DNA of 50,295 nucleotides. It comes from Methanomassiliicoccales archaeon RumEn M1. Lineage in GTDB: Archaea; Thermoplasmatota; Thermoplasmata; Methanomassiliicoccales; Methanomassiliicoccaceae. The translations under genes and the position numbers were made by a program. The stretch covers positions 1 to 50,295 of the forward strand of contig LJKK01000030.1 in assembly GCA_001421185.1 (NCBI GenBank), given 5' to 3'. Every line of letters starts with the position of its first letter. Position 1 is the first letter of the stretch. A model generated the notes under the pieces. It worked only from the letters and a program-made list of their open reading frames with translations, was not told where the DNA came from and did not search any database. Of the stretch, positions 34,321 through 44,020 are shown one piece after another.

Positions 34321-34366
34321 GATATCGTGGCCCGAAAGAGGAGCGCGCTGTTAAACCATTCGGCCC

Positions 34367-34681
34367 TCAGACCTCCTTCTCGGGATCGAGCAGACCGGTG
34401 ATGTCGAGGATGTGCATGCATGTCCCCACCAGGGCGACCGCGCTCTCCCGCAGGGCAGCCTTCTGCGGCCTCGTCATCGACAGGTATACGCCCTGGAGAT
34501 GAATGCGTTCCAATGCCTGGTCCAGCGCCTCCTCGCGCTCCTTCAGCTCCTTCTTCATGAGATGCAGGTCCATCACTTGGTCGTCGGTGCGAGGGACGTC
34601 GCCAACCTTCTGCAGATACTGCTCCAGCAGCAGGGCCAGATCGACCACCGCTTCTCTCGGGGGCGCCATCTCGAGAGTCAT
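34367..34681 (-). CDS. Unknown 104-residue helical protein
   Basis: The all-helical soluble protein (APPREAVVDLALLLEQYLQKVGD, then a heptad-like stretch LKEREEALDQALERIHLQGVYL, and a C-terminal helix) shows no known family. ATG 34681 lies about 25 nt after a TATA box (TTTTATATC, rc of about 34703-34711), so it is probably leaderless. The frame extends upstream, but the ATG chosen fits the promoter. Confidence 0.7.
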   Translation of the reverse strand: MTLEMAPPREAVVDLALLLEQYLQKVGDVPRTDDQVMDLHLMKKELKEREEALDQALERIHLQGVYLSMTRPQKAALRESAVALVGTCMHILDITGLLDPEKEV

Positions 34682-34689
34682 GTCGATGA

Positions 34690-34745
34690 CTCTCGTGCCA
34701 CCGATATAAAACCGACCGCCCAGGGCGACATTATAATCCGCTCGA
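34690..34745. promoter_or_regulatory. Divergent promoter pair
   Basis: Two TATA boxes face opposite ways: TTTTATATC on the minus strand (34703-34711) for the helical protein, and TTATAATCC on the plus strand (34731-34739) for the monooxygenase-like gene. Each is placed for a leaderless start. Confidence 0.5.
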
Positions 34746-34764
34746 AAATCCATATTGTCATGGG

Positions 34765-35091
34765 ATGAACATGGAAGGCGGACGGGAAAGGTGCTACTTC
34801 GTGGGTGACTGGCTGATAAAGGAGGGGCGAGAGCAGGAGTTCCAAGATGCTTGGGCGGACTTTGCGCAATGGACGCTGGAGCAGAAGTTCGCCGATCAGG
34901 CCATCGAGCTGTTCCAGGACCTGGCCGAGCCACGGCGATTCTACGCGCTGTGGAGCTGCGGACCGGAGCGTTCCATCGAGGAGTGGACCAAGCAGACCCG
35001 GTACAAGGAGTTCGTTATGAGGATGCGGGCGTTCTGCGAGAGATGCACGCCCACCATCGCCCAGCCGGTCAGGGAGGTTCGCCGGCCGTAG
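34765..35091 (+). CDS. Antibiotic-biosynthesis-monooxygenase-like (ABM) dimeric alpha-beta barrel protein
   Basis: The 108-residue protein has YFVGDWLIKEGREQEFQDAWADFAQWTLEQ, ELFQDLAEPRRFYALWSCGP and the C-terminal RSIEEWTKQTRYKEFVMRMRAF. This is the ferredoxin-like beta-alpha-beta-beta-alpha-beta fold of the ABM superfamily. Members include quinol monooxygenases, heme-degrading enzymes and regulators. Substrate unknown. Confidence 0.8.
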   Translation: MNMEGGRERCYFVGDWLIKEGREQEFQDAWADFAQWTLEQKFADQAIELFQDLAEPRRFYALWSCGPERSIEEWTKQTRYKEFVMRMRAFCERCTPTIAQPVREVRRP

Positions 35092-35132
35092 GGGCGAAGC
35101 GCTTATCATCCGCCGGCGGCAAAGGAGCGTTC

Positions 35133-35780
35133 ATGCTCCTGCTATCCTATCCGCTCGGGACAGACGTGCCGGTGTTCCCAGGGACGCCGCCGCTGAAGGT
35201 GAGAGGGTTCCAGAGAATCGAATCGGACGGCTCGCGCTCTTCGACGGTGGAGTTCAACACCCATACGGGCAGCCACATCGATCTGCCCGCCCATTTTCAC
35301 CAGGAGGGTGAGGACGTCTCCTCGCTCTCCCGGCTCATCGAGCTCGGTCCGGCGAGGTGCATCGACGTGCCGGCGGACGGGGACGTTCCGCTGCGCCTCG
35401 ACGATATGCCGGACGGCCTGGAGGAGGTGGAGGCCTTACTCCTCAGGACCGGCTACCACCGATGGCGGCACAGCGACCGGGACAGGTACCGGAACGAGCA
35501 TCCATGGATACATCCCGAGGGGGCTCAGCGGCTCCTTCGGCTCCCGAGGCTGAAGGCCATCGGCATGGACGTGCTCTCGGCGGCCTCGCCCAACCATCCC
35601 GACGAGGGAGGGAGGACGCATCAGCTGCTGCTGCGGCCGGAACGGCCGGTGCTCATAATGGAGGACCTGGACCTCTCTGATGACGCACTTCCCGAAAAGG
35701 AGTGGACGCTATACGTCGTCCCGCTGTTCACGGCCGACGTGGAGTCCACCCCGGTCACGGTGATGGCCGCGCCGAGCTGA
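35133..35780 (+). CDS. Cyclase-family hydrolase (kynurenine formamidase-like)
   Basis: The 215-residue protein carries the metal-binding motif HTGSHIDLPAHFH (H-x3-H-x-D-x3-H) of the cyclase/formamidase superfamily, with LSYPLGTDVPVFPGTPPLKV at the N-terminus and GMDVLSAASPNHPDEGGRTHQLLL later. Known members hydrolyse N-formylkynurenine, isatin or polyketide esters. ATG 35133 is preceded by AAGGAGCG, and a TATA-like GCTTATCATC is near 35101-35110. Confidence 0.85.
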   Translation: MLLLSYPLGTDVPVFPGTPPLKVRGFQRIESDGSRSSTVEFNTHTGSHIDLPAHFHQEGEDVSSLSRLIELGPARCIDVPADGDVPLRLDDMPDGLEEVEALLLRTGYHRWRHSDRDRYRNEHPWIHPEGAQRLLRLPRLKAIGMDVLSAASPNHPDEGGRTHQLLLRPERPVLIMEDLDLSDDALPEKEWTLYVVPLFTADVESTPVTVMAAPS

Positions 35781-35999
35781 TCACGGGAAGTCGATCTCCT
35801 CTTCCTCGCCCGGACCGACATCGACCCTCTGGATGTTGTTCTCCTGATCGATGTACTTCAGCCTGATGCGGCCTCCCGGCAGACGGATGCACCGCACGTT
35901 GCGGATGGGGGCGTCGATGAACCCGAGGAAGCCCTCGTAACTGTCCTTGGTCTCGTAGCTCTTGACGTGCTCGTACAGGTCGCAGCGGCGGATCTTCAT
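35781..35999 (-). CDS. Unknown 72-residue protein
   Basis: The small basic/acidic protein starts MKIRRCDLYEHVKSYETKD and ends with an acidic tail DVGPGEEEEIDFP. The middle is strand-rich (GFIDAPIRNVRCIRLPGGRIRLKYID). No family recognised. It converges on the cyclase-family gene with no gap. Confidence 0.65.
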   Translation of the reverse strand: MKIRRCDLYEHVKSYETKDSYEGFLGFIDAPIRNVRCIRLPGGRIRLKYIDQENNIQRVDVGPGEEEEIDFP

Positions 36000-36118
36000 A
36001 TGGCCTCACAAAAAGCCCTAGCCTGATAATCCTTTCGTATGATGCGTCGGCGCGATCCAGGGCAATTCCCTAGGCCTGGCGGTCAAAGACATATATCCCA
36101 AGGGCATTGAGGGCATCC

Positions 36119-37905
36119 ATGCTCATCCGCGCGGAGGGGATCTCGAAATCGTTCGGCCCCAAGGATGTCCTTGTCAACGTCTCGTTCCACATCGATGACA
36201 ATGACCGCATCGGCCTGGTCGGCCCCAACGGGGCCGGGAAGACCACCCTTCTAAAGATGATCATGGGCGAGGTCCGACCGGACTGCGGGGACCTTACCAT
36301 CAGGACCAACAAGATCGTCCACCTCTCACAGTTCCCTTCCTTCGATAGTGACGCCACCGTGAACGAGGCCATCCAGGACGAGGGCCCGAGGTCGGAGGAG
36401 CAGAAGCGCATCGAGGAGCTGGAGGCCATCATGACCTCCGGAGAGCTGCCGCCAGGCATGGACTGGAACGACATCTCCATGGAGTACGCCATGCTGCAGG
36501 AGAAGCTGGTGGCAGCGGACAAGAGCGGAGCGGAGCGGGCGCTGGACCATCTCAAGACGTTCGGCATCGATGACCGCACCGACGGCCGGGTCTCGGAGCT
36601 GAGCGGAGGGGAGAAGGCCAAGGTGCACCTGTCCAAGATCCTGGCCCAGGCCGAGAAGGCCGACCTGCTCATCCTTGACGAACCCACCAACCACCTGGAC
36701 ATCGACGCCGTGGAGTGGCTGGAGGAGTACCTGCTGGACTTCAAGGGGGCGGTGGTCATCGTCTCGCACGACCGTTACTTCCTCGACAAGACGGTCACCC
36801 AGGTGTTCGAGCTGGAGAGCGGCAAGCTCCGTCGATACGGCGGCAACTACTCGCAGTTCGTGGACAAGAAGGCCATGGAGCTGGAGAGGCAGAGGAAGGA
36901 GTACGAGAGGAACGCCAGGGAGCGGGAGAGGCAGGCCCGCATCGCCGACGAGCAGCACCGCGCGCTGTGGTTCTCCAGCACCCACAAGACCCGCCTCAAG
37001 ATGCTGGAAAGGATGGAGGTCAAGGAGGCCCCGGACAAGAAGAAGGACCTCAACATCGAGATCTCGGCCGCCCAGAAGGCCGGGAGGAACATGGTCATCG
37101 CCAAAAGTTCAAGGTGGCGCGCGGCGGCCGCACCGTGTTCGAGGACATGGAGCTGGAGATCGATACCGGGGACAAGCTGGGCATCTTCGGACCGAACGGT
37201 TCGGGCAAGACGACCCTGGTGAAGGCGCTGCTGGGCGAGATACCGTCCAGGGGCGAGCTGTGGGTGGCCCCCGGCGCCAGCATCGGCTACTTCGCCCAGG
37301 GGCATGACGACCTCGAGCCTCATCTGACGGCGTTCGAGCAGATCGACAAGAAGCTGGTAGGGGATGCCAGAGCGCGCGCCCGCTCGTACCTCTACCGTTT
37401 CTATCTGACCAGGAAGGACGCCGAGCGCCCCATATCCACGCTGTCGGGCGGCGAGCGCGCCAGGGTCATGCTCTCCATATTGCTGTCATCGGACCTCAAC
37501 TTCCTGGTCCTTGACGAGCCGACCAACTATCTGGACATCATGGCCAAGCATGCGGTGGAGGTCGCCCTGGCCGATTACGGCGGCACCTTCCTCATCGTAA
37601 CCCATGACCGCTATCTGCTCGACTCGGTATGCTCCAAGGTGGCAGAGCTCCGGAACGGCGTACTGACCATGTTCAACGGGTCCTATACTCAGTACAAGGG
37701 AACGCGCGCCGGGCGGGACATGGTGGAGGAGGCGGAGATATACAAGGTAGTGTCCAGCTTCACCGATTGGACCTCGAGGAGGAAGTACTCGGCCGGCGAA
37801 AGGGTGTTGATCGCCCCGTCGGAGAAGGCCAACTTCCAATGGGCGCTCGACACCGGGAAACTGAGGCGCATCCCCGGTAAGGAGAGAAAGCTCGTGCGGA
37901 CGTAG
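36119..37905 (+). CDS. ABC-F type ATPase, split by a 1-base deletion
   Basis: Two ABC domains are visible. In the first frame: Walker A GPNGAGKTTLL, signature LSGGEKAKVHLSK, Walker B LLILDEPTNHLDID. In the second frame after about 37103: Walker A GPNGSGKTTLVKALL, signature LSGGERARVMLSI, Walker B LVLDEPTNYLDI. The linker lies between (VDKKAMELERQRKEYERNARERERQARIADE). One A missing from the run at 37103-37106 explains the split, and the corrected length is about 595 residues. ABC-F proteins act on ribosomes (translation factors, antibiotic resistance). ATG 36119 lies about 26 nt after the TATA box ACATATATC (36090-36097), so leaderless. Confidence 0.88.
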
Positions 37906-37935
37906 GCTATCCGCGAACGGCCATTCGCCGTATGT

Positions 37936-38526
37936 TCAACGCCGGAACGTGCCGACCAGCTCGGCCCTAACCGAGCCCTTGGCGAATCGCGTCTCGGCGA
38001 TCTCCTCCCTCAGTTCGATCTCCACGAAGGAGGACAGTAGCGTACGGAGCTCGTCGGCCTCGAAGTAATGGTAGATCACCCCGTTCCCGCGGCGGTAGGT
38101 GTGGCGCTCCACCTCGGTCCCCTTCCCGAAGCGCATGTCCCGCACCGAGAACGTCCTGACCGAGAGGGTACCGCCCGGCCTCAGGACCCTGAGCGCCTCC
38201 GAGGCGGCCGCTTCTCGCTCGTCCGCCAACAGATGCTGCAGCAGGTGATGCATCAGCACGGCATCGAAGCTCCCGTCCCGGAACGGGAGATGAAGAGCGT
38301 CCCCCCGGACCAGCGACGGTCCGGCCGGGCAGGAGCGCAGGGCGTTGATGGAATGGTCCAGGCCCACGACCTCGCTGCGGCCGGTCAGGGCGGTCAGGGT
38401 CTTGCCGTTGCCGCAGCCCAGCTCCAGCACCCTGCCCTCGTCCAGAACGGCCTCCGGCGGAGGTCCCTTCCACAGTGGGTTGGGAGATCGATATTCCCTC
38501 TCCCAGATCTCCCGCTGCTCTTTCAC
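37936..38526 (-). CDS. Class I SAM methyltransferase
   Basis: The 196-residue protein has motif I RVLELGCGNGKTL, VVGLDHSINAL, FDAVLMHHLLQHL and RVLRPGGTLSVRTFS. The C-terminal part continues with the HTYRRGNGVIYHYFEADELRTLLSSF region typical of UbiE/Bud23-like small-molecule methyltransferases. Substrate unknown. Confidence 0.88.
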   Translation of the reverse strand: MKEQREIWEREYRSPNPLWKGPPPEAVLDEGRVLELGCGNGKTLTALTGRSEVVGLDHSINALRSCPAGPSLVRGDALHLPFRDGSFDAVLMHHLLQHLLADEREAAASEALRVLRPGGTLSVRTFSVRDMRFGKGTEVERHTYRRGNGVIYHYFEADELRTLLSSFVEIELREEIAETRFAKGSVRAELVGTFRR

Positions 38527-38636
38527 GACGGTGCACCATCATCTGGAACATAAATCGTTCGCCCCGGGCGCGCCCGCAGAACCGTCGCCCAACCGCCATA
38601 TACCTGGGGGGACGACGTCGCCGAGCGAGGGTCATC

Positions 38637-39820
38637 ATGAAAGCGGTGGTGTACAAGGGAACCCGCAAGGTCAAGGTGGAGGACGTGCCCGAGCCGAGGA
38701 TCGAGGAGCCGACCGATGCGATCGTGCGCGTCACCTCCAGCGGCATCTGCGGGAGCGATCTGCACATGTACGATGGGCACACCTCGGCCCGGCCGGGCAT
38801 GGTGTTGGGCCATGAGCCATGGGGGTCGTGGAAGAGGTGGGCGAGGGCGTCAGCGTGGTCAAGGAAGGAGATCGCGTGGTCATGCCCTTCAACGTGGCCT
38901 GCGGCACCTGCTACAACTGTCTGCGAGGGCTCAGCGGCGCCTGCCTGGTAATGAACCCCGAGAGCGCCGGCGCCGCCTATGGATACGCGGAGATGGGGCC
39001 CTACCGCGGTGGCCAGGCCGAGCTGCTGCGCGTTCCCCGGGCCGACTGGGCCTGCCTCCAGCTCCCCGGGCGGCCAGGGGACGATAGGGAGGAGGATTTC
39101 CTGCTCCTGTCGGACGTGTTCCCGACCGCCTACCAGGCGACGGAGATGGCCATGGTATCGCCCGGCAAGACGGTCGCGGTGTTCGGCGCCGGCCCGGTGG
39201 GGCTGCTGTCCGCCTACTCCTCCATAATCAAGGGCGCCAGCGAGGTGTACGTCGTGGACAGGTCCCCGGCCCGCCTCGAGCGGGCGCGGTCGATCGGGGC
39301 CGTCCCGATAGACTTCACCGAGGGCGACCCGGTCCAGCAGATCAAGGAGCGTCGAAAGGAGAACGCCGTCGTCAAGGGCTCACTGCATCCCGAGATGAAG
39401 CTTGACGGGGTGGAGTGCGGCATCGACGCCGTCGGATACCAGGCCTATGGCCGACAGGACCCCGAGGAGTACGATCCGGCCCAGGTGCTGTCGGACCTGG
39501 TCAACGTGGTCAATCCCGCCGGTCACCTGGGGATCGTGGGGGCGTACATGCCCCAGGACCCCAAGGGCCGCAATGAGCAGGAGAGGAATGGCCTGCTGAC
39601 CATCCCCTTCGGCCTGCTGTGGACCAAGGGGCTGAGCATGCAGACCGGTCAGGCATCGGTCAAGAACTTCCATGCTCCCCTGAGAGACCTCATCGTCGCC
39701 GGAAAGGCCGAGCCATCGTTCATCGTCAGCGACCGCGTGAACATCGACGAGGCTCCCGAGGCCTATGCGCAGTTCGACAAGCGCGACGAGGTCACCAAGG
39801 CCGTCATACGGTTCGAGTGA
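38637..39820 (+). CDS. Zinc-dependent dehydrogenase, glutathione-independent formaldehyde dehydrogenase-like, split by a 1-base deletion
   Basis: The N-terminal half has the catalytic-zinc region GICGSDLHMYDGHTSARPG and VLGHEP. The rest, in another frame after about 38817, starts MGVVEEVGEG. It has structural-zinc cysteines CGTCYNCLRGLSGAC, nucleotide loop VFGAGPVGLLSAY, and the long insert GLLWTKGLSMQTGQASVKNFH. Family members of this length (about 394 residues corrected) include glutathione-independent formaldehyde dehydrogenases and formaldehyde dismutase. One C missing at 38817-38818 (or in the adjacent run) explains the break. TATA CATATACC is near 38597-38604. Confidence 0.82.
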
Positions 39821-40278
39821 TCAGTACTCCATGGTGCGCAGGGCGAACCATGAGACAAGAACGAGCGTCAGCGCATTGTCGTCCTGAAGCTCCATGACCG
39901 CCCTGCCCTGGGACGGGTCCTTGGCATCGCGGACGATCGTCATCACCGGTCCGCGCTCCTTGGAGACGATCTGCCAGCGGCCATCGGGGAGGCGGGACAG
40001 CTCGTAGGCCGCATCGCCGATGGCGATCTCCCCCTTGGCCGCCGCGGTGTGCTTCATCACCACGCGTCGTCCATCCTGCCCGACTCGCGCATCCTGGTCG
40101 TCAGCGCGCGCTTGCCGCCGGTGGATAGGACGAACGTCCTGTCGCCCACGGTCGCCACGGCCTTGCGGCCGAAGCTCTTGGCCCCCGAGAGGACGGCCAT
40201 CACATCATCGCCGCCGTGGATCTCGGTGCGCATGGACCATGCCCTGGGCCGGACGATGGAGAGCTCGCTACTGGACAT
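39821..40278 (-). CDS. Unknown LURP/tubby-like fold protein A, split by a 1-base deletion
   Basis: The first segment (from ATG 40278) reads MSSSELSIVRPRAWSMRTEIHGG..., GRKAVATVGDRTFVLSTGGKRALTTRMRESGRMDD. In the adjacent frame it continues VVMKHTAAAKGEIAIGDAAYELSRLPDGRWQIV and ends in a C-terminal hydrophobic segment LTLVLVSWFAL. One base missing near 40060-40064 explains the split. The corrected protein is about 152 residues and parallels the upstream gene, suggesting tandem paralogues. Alternating short strands recall the LURP-one/tubby C-terminal fold (a guess). The start overlaps the upstream stop as TGATG. Confidence 0.65.
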
Positions 40279-40775
40279 CAATGTGACGCTCCCATCCGAT
40301 CCAGCATCTGGATGACCACGTACCAGCCCACGAGGAGAAGAAGAGGGAGCGCCTTGTCGCTCATCACCGACGGGGCGGCCGTCACCTCGCCCACCCTTGG
40401 CTTGAACGCCGGGACCTTGAAAGAGATCAGTTCCCTGCCTCGGTCGTCCCGGAAGGACCATGATAGTTTGAGCATCCCTTCGCGGACCAGGACGAAACGC
40501 CTACCGTCCATCAGCTCCAGGGTCCCGCCGCCGCGCGACAATCGCATGGTGGCGGCCTCCTGATCGAAGGGGTCCTGGAGCACCGTCACCTCCCGGCGGA
40601 CGATCCCCTTGGTATCGAACGTGTACGAGCGGTCGCCGATGGAGCCCTGGGCCCGGGCGGACATCAGCTTAGGGAACCGAAGGGTGGCCCCATTTCCGCG
40701 AAGGGTATAGTCATGGGCGAACGTTCCGTTCCTCTCCCATCGCAACTGAACGGCCGGCTGGGCGGCAGCGGACAT
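40278..40775 (-). CDS. Unknown LURP/tubby-like fold protein B
   Basis: The 165-residue protein (ATG 40775) has the same layout as protein A: a strand-rich body (HDYTLRGNGATLRFPKL, GSIGDRSYTFDTKGIVRREVTV, LELMDGRRFVLVREG, LISFKVPAFKPRVG) and a hydrophobic end LPLLLLVGWYVVIQML that may be a membrane tail anchor. No family is recognised with confidence. It is divergent from the peroxiredoxin gene with 72 bp between, and is coupled to protein A by a TGATG overlap. Confidence 0.7.
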   Translation of the reverse strand: MSAAAQPAVQLRWERNGTFAHDYTLRGNGATLRFPKLMSARAQGSIGDRSYTFDTKGIVRREVTVLQDPFDQEAATMRLSRGGGTLELMDGRRFVLVREGMLKLSWSFRDDRGRELISFKVPAFKPRVGEVTAAPSVMSDKALPLLLLVGWYVVIQMLDRMGASH

Positions 40776-40847
40776 GAGGGCGGCATCACCGCGACCGTAC
40801 TCGAACCTTTCGGAGGGTTGAACTACCAGCGGTTCCGAATAGATGTC

Positions 40848-41504
40848 ATGAACGACCTTGACACCCGGGTGAACATCCCCTGCATCGGCGAGAGCTTCCC
40901 TCATATAGAGGTCCGCACGACCCTGGGCGCGATGACTCTGCCCGACCACTTCGCTGGAAAATGGTTCATCCTGTTCAGCCATCCGGGCGACTTCACTCCG
41001 GTGTGCACGACCGAGTTCGCCTCCTTCGCCCTCAACCACGAACGGTTCCGCCGCCTGAACTGCGAGCTGATCGGACTGTCGGTCGATCAGGTGCATTCCC
41101 ACATCAAGTGGGTGGAGTGGATAGAGGAGCGTTTGGGTGTGAGCATCGAATACCCTATAATCGCCGACGCCAACGGGGACGTGTCGCGCACCATCGGCGC
41201 CATACATCCGCCCAACTCCGGCTCGACCATCCGGGCCGCCTACATCGTCGATCCGGGAGCGGTCCTCCAGTCGGTGATGTACTATCCCCGGGGAGTGGGA
41301 AGGAGCATAGAGGAACTGCTGCGCATATTGCAGGCGCTGCATGTCGTGAGGCGGCACAAGGTGGCCACCCCGGCCAACTGGCCGTCCAACGAGCTGATCG
41401 GGGAGGAGGTCCTGCTGTCCCCGCCCGGCACCATGGAGGAGGCCAGACGAAGGAAGGGCATGCAGGGCTGCCTGGACTGGTGGTTCTGCACCAAGCGGCT
41501 GTAA
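40848..41504 (+). CDS. Peroxiredoxin (Prx6-like, archaeal Tpx type)
   Basis: The 218-residue protein has the peroxidatic Cys53 in GDFTPVCTTE, an Arg-containing segment after it, and the C-terminal extension ending GCLDWWFCTKRL with Cys208 and Cys214. This matches archaeal peroxiredoxins of the Aeropyrum type, in which the C-terminal cysteines take part in disulfide exchange. It reduces H2O2 and organic peroxides in the cytoplasm. The frame is open upstream, but ATG 40848 begins just before the fold. It ends directly against the hisD stop (41504/41505). Confidence 0.92.
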   Translation: MNDLDTRVNIPCIGESFPHIEVRTTLGAMTLPDHFAGKWFILFSHPGDFTPVCTTEFASFALNHERFRRLNCELIGLSVDQVHSHIKWVEWIEERLGVSIEYPIIADANGDVSRTIGAIHPPNSGSTIRAAYIVDPGAVLQSVMYYPRGVGRSIEELLRILQALHVVRRHKVATPANWPSNELIGEEVLLSPPGTMEEARRRKGMQGCLDWWFCTKRL

Positions 41505-42755
41505 TCAGTGCTGCCTGCGGATGCTGACCGAGCGGGCGTGGGCGGTGAGCCCTTCGGCCTTGGCCAGCGCCTCGACGGTATCGCCGATCGCCTCCAGCCC
41601 CTCGCGCTTGATGACCTGCACCGAGGAGCGCTTCATGAAGTGCATCACGTCCAGGCCGGAGTACGTGGAGGCGTATCCGGCGGTGGGCAGCACATGATTG
41701 GTCCCGGACGCGTAGTCGCCGCACGCCACCGCCGCGTATCGGCCGACGAAGATGGAGCCGGCGTTGTGGATACCGTTGAGCACGGCCAGGGGGTCGGACA
41801 CCTGGATCGACAGGTGCTCGGGGGCGATCATGTCGACGACTGCCGCGGCCGACCTGAGGTCGGTGGCCAGCGTATAGCCGATGTTGTCCATCGAGCGCTT
41901 CAGCACGTCCTGGCGGTCCGAGCGGGCCAGCTGCTTCTCCAGCTCCCTGCCCACCTTGTTGGCCAGGACCTGGTCGGTGGTGACGAGGATGCACGCGGCG
42001 TTGGGATCGTGCTCCGCCTGGGCGAGTATGTCGGCCGCGATGTACGACGGCTCGGCGCTCTCGTCGGCCAGCACCGCGATCTCCGACGGTCCCGCCGGGA
42101 AGTCGATGTCGACCTCGTCGCGCAGCAGCATCTTGGCCGCCGTGACGTACACGTTGCCGGGACCGACGATCTTCTGCACCGGGGCGATGGAGTCGGTGCC
42201 CAGGGCCATGGCCGCTATGGCCTGGGCCCCTCCGGCCTTGTACACCTCATCGACGCCGGCGATGTCGGCCGCGACGAGGGTGAGAGGGTTCACGGGCGGA
42301 GGGGTGCACATGACGATCTCGCGCACGCCGGCGACCTTGGCCGGCACGGCGCACATGAGCACGGTGGACGGATAGGCGGCCCGGCCGCCGGGCACGTAAG
42401 CGCCGATCCTGCGCAGGGGTGAGGTCTTCACTCCCACCGACAGCCCGGGCGCCAGGTCGCGGAGCCACATGTCGGCCGGACGCTGGAGGGCGTGAAAGGC
42501 GCGGATGTTCTTCTCGGCCGTACGCAGCGCGTCCACCAGCTCGGGGGGCACCTTGGAGTATGCCTCCTCGATCTCCGCCTCGGTCACGCGAATGTCGTCC
42601 AGCTCGACCTTGTCGAACCTCTCGGTCAGTTCATGCAGCGCGACGTCCCCGCGTTCGCGGACCGCTTCCACGATCTCCTTCACGGGACCCATGACCTTGG
42701 AGAGGGAGCCCCTCCTCCGAGCGTTCCACCCTTCCACGTCCAGCTGCTTCCACAT
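41505..42755 (-). CDS. hisD: Histidinol dehydrogenase
   Basis: The 416-residue protein is full-length HisD. Marks are the substrate/NAD region [21 protein letters not shown], the zinc ligand pair in [13 protein letters not shown], catalytic EH in [29 protein letters not shown], and the final [12 protein letters not shown]. It oxidises L-histidinol to L-histidine with NAD+ and zinc in two steps. No other his gene is nearby, so the pathway is dispersed in this genome. Confidence 0.95.
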   Translation of the reverse strand: MWKQLDVEGWNARRRGSLSKVMGPVKEIVEAVRERGDVALHELTERFDKVELDDIRVTEAEIEEAYSKVPPELVDALRTAEKNIRAFHALQRPADMWLRDLAPGLSVGVKTSPLRRIGAYVPGGRAAYPSTVLMCAVPAKVAGVREIVMCTPPPVNPLTLVAADIAGVDEVYKAGGAQAIAAMALGTDSIAPVQKIVGPGNVYVTAAKMLLRDEVDIDFPAGPSEIAVLADESAEPSYIAADILAQAEHDPNAACILVTTDQVLANKVGRELEKQLARSDRQDVLKRSMDNIGYTLATDLRSAAAVVDMIAPEHLSIQVSDPLAVLNGIHNAGSIFVGRYAAVACGDYASGTNHVLPTAGYASTYSGLDVMHFMKRSSVQVIKREGLEAIGDTVEALAKAEGLTAHARSVSIRRQH

Positions 42756-42883
42756 CAGATGGGGGTATGAGAGGAGGGGAATTAAGCTTTGCTCGCCGAC
42801 CTCGACAAAACGCGGCCCGCTGGACGGTCCTCTCGGCGAGGCGCTCGACAGATGTATAAGCCATCATCGTCCATGTGCTTGAC

Positions 42884-43156
42884 ATGCCTCTCAGGATCGA
42901 GGTGTTCGCGATCGGATGCGCCAAATGTCGCCTGCTGGAGGTGGCGACCCATGCCGCCCTGGAAGAGCTGGGGCTGAACGTGGAGGTGGACAAGCTACAG
43001 GACACCGGTGAGGCCCAGAGGAGGGGCGTCATGTCCCAGCCGGCCCTGTTCATCAACGGCCGCCTGATGGTCCAAGGAAGGGTGCCCTCCATCGACGAGA
43101 TCAAGGAGATGATCGAACGCTCTCGGGGCCTCGTGACCGACTACAGCGTCTACTGA
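42884..43156 (+). CDS. Small thioredoxin-like protein
   Basis: The 90-residue protein has the redox motif GCAKC (C12, C15) after a short beta strand, and MSQPALFINGRLMVQGRVPS with the cis-proline (QPAL) typical of the thioredoxin fold. It resembles the compact archaeal Trx-like proteins (MTH895 type). TATA ATGTATAAG (42852-42860) makes the ATG at 42884 leaderless, so it is preferred over GTG 42875. Confidence 0.88.
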   Translation: MPLRIEVFAIGCAKCRLLEVATHAALEELGLNVEVDKLQDTGEAQRRGVMSQPALFINGRLMVQGRVPSIDEIKEMIERSRGLVTDYSVY

Positions 43157-43203
43157 ATATGCGGGCCAACCTATATATCGGCCCTTTATCCTGACCAGCT
43201 CCC

Positions 43204-43485
43204 ATGGCTACCAAAGTGCGTGCCGCTCACATTCTCGTGGACGACCAGGCCAAGGCCTACGAGCTCCTCGCCAGGATCAAGTCGGGTGAGAACTTCGAGG
43301 CCATCGCCAAGCAGTATTCCAAGTGCCCCTCCAAGAGCAAGGGAGGCGATCTGGGCTACTTCGGCAAGGGACAGATGGTCAAGAAGTTCGAGGACGCTGC
43401 CTTCAACGGCAAGAAGGGAGACGTGGTGGGCCCGGTCAAGACCGAGTTCGGCTACCACCTCATCAAGATCATCGACACCCAGTGA
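43204..43485 (+). CDS. Parvulin-type peptidyl-prolyl isomerase
   Basis: The 93-residue single-domain parvulin has RAAHILVDDQAKAYELLARIKSGENFEAIAKQYSKCPS, GGDLGYFGKGQMVKKFEDAAF and the FGYHLIKI active-site histidine region. It catalyses cis-trans isomerisation of peptidyl-prolyl bonds and assists folding. TATA CTATATATC (43171-43179) is about 28 nt upstream, so leaderless. It is rich in lysine, as in archaeal PinA-type proteins. Confidence 0.95.
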   Translation: MATKVRAAHILVDDQAKAYELLARIKSGENFEAIAKQYSKCPSKSKGGDLGYFGKGQMVKKFEDAAFNGKKGDVVGPVKTEFGYHLIKIIDTQ

Positions 43486-43541
43486 GGTCGTCCCTTCCAA
43501 CATGGACGGCCGCCCTGGCCGCTCCGCTCTTCCTTTTCTCA

Positions 43542-43908
43542 TCATCTGGTCGCGATCAGCCATAGCACCGTGCCGATGGCCAGCACCATCGCGGCCTGCA
43601 TGCCGTCCGCCAATGCCAGCAGGCCCCCCCACGAAGGACGACGCGGCGCCCGCCACGCCCACGGCCCCGGCGGCCTTGAACGCTCTGCGTGAACGCTGGA
43701 CCCCCTCCCGGAGGTCATCAAGGAAGTAATATACCATGACGGCCAGGAGAGCGAGCGCGGCCAGCTGCAGATACGGCTCCAGATTCTCCAACGCCGTCTC
43801 CAGAAGGAGCTGTCCGGGATTGATGCCGACCGATACCAGCACGCCCCATGTGAAGGCCGAGAAGGGTGTTCGGAGACGGTCCCGTCTGCGCCTGCGCTTC
43901 CTCGCCAT
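43542..43908 (-). CDS. Unknown membrane protein, split by a 1-base insertion
   Basis: From ATG 43908: a basic N-terminus (MARKRRRRRDRLRTPF), a helical hydrophobic region (FTWGVLVSVGINPGQLLLETALENLEP), YLQLAALALLAVMVYYFLDDLREG, and GAVGVAGAASSFVGG. After an extra base in a C7 run at 43624-43630 the frame would continue into LLALADGMQAAMVLAIGTVLWLIATR. The corrected protein is about 121 residues with three or four membrane helices. No family recognised. It shares a TATA region (43990-43999) with the divergent gene at 44021. Confidence 0.65.
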
Positions 43909-43989
43909 CCCTATGGTCCCATCGGCTCTCTCGTAATGAAGCTTCCCGGACCGTTCCGATGGAACGAGAACGTGCCGTCCGGCCGCGCT

Positions 43990-43999
43990 ATTATATATT
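43990..43999. promoter_or_regulatory. Shared divergent TATA box
   Basis: ATTATATATT is nearly symmetrical. It lies about 27 nt before ATG 44021 (leaderless) and about 85 nt before the minus-strand ATG at 43908. Confidence 0.5.
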
Positions 44000-44020
44000 G
44001 ATCCCTGGGATGGATGGGGC

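Noticed and set aside
36715-37905. Separate second ABC ATPase gene
   Set aside because: It is the C-terminal half of the ABC-F gene. One lost A at 37103-37106 explains the apparent second gene.
41155-41994. Antisense frame across the peroxiredoxin and hisD junction
   Set aside because: Shadow of two well-supported genes that meet end to end.
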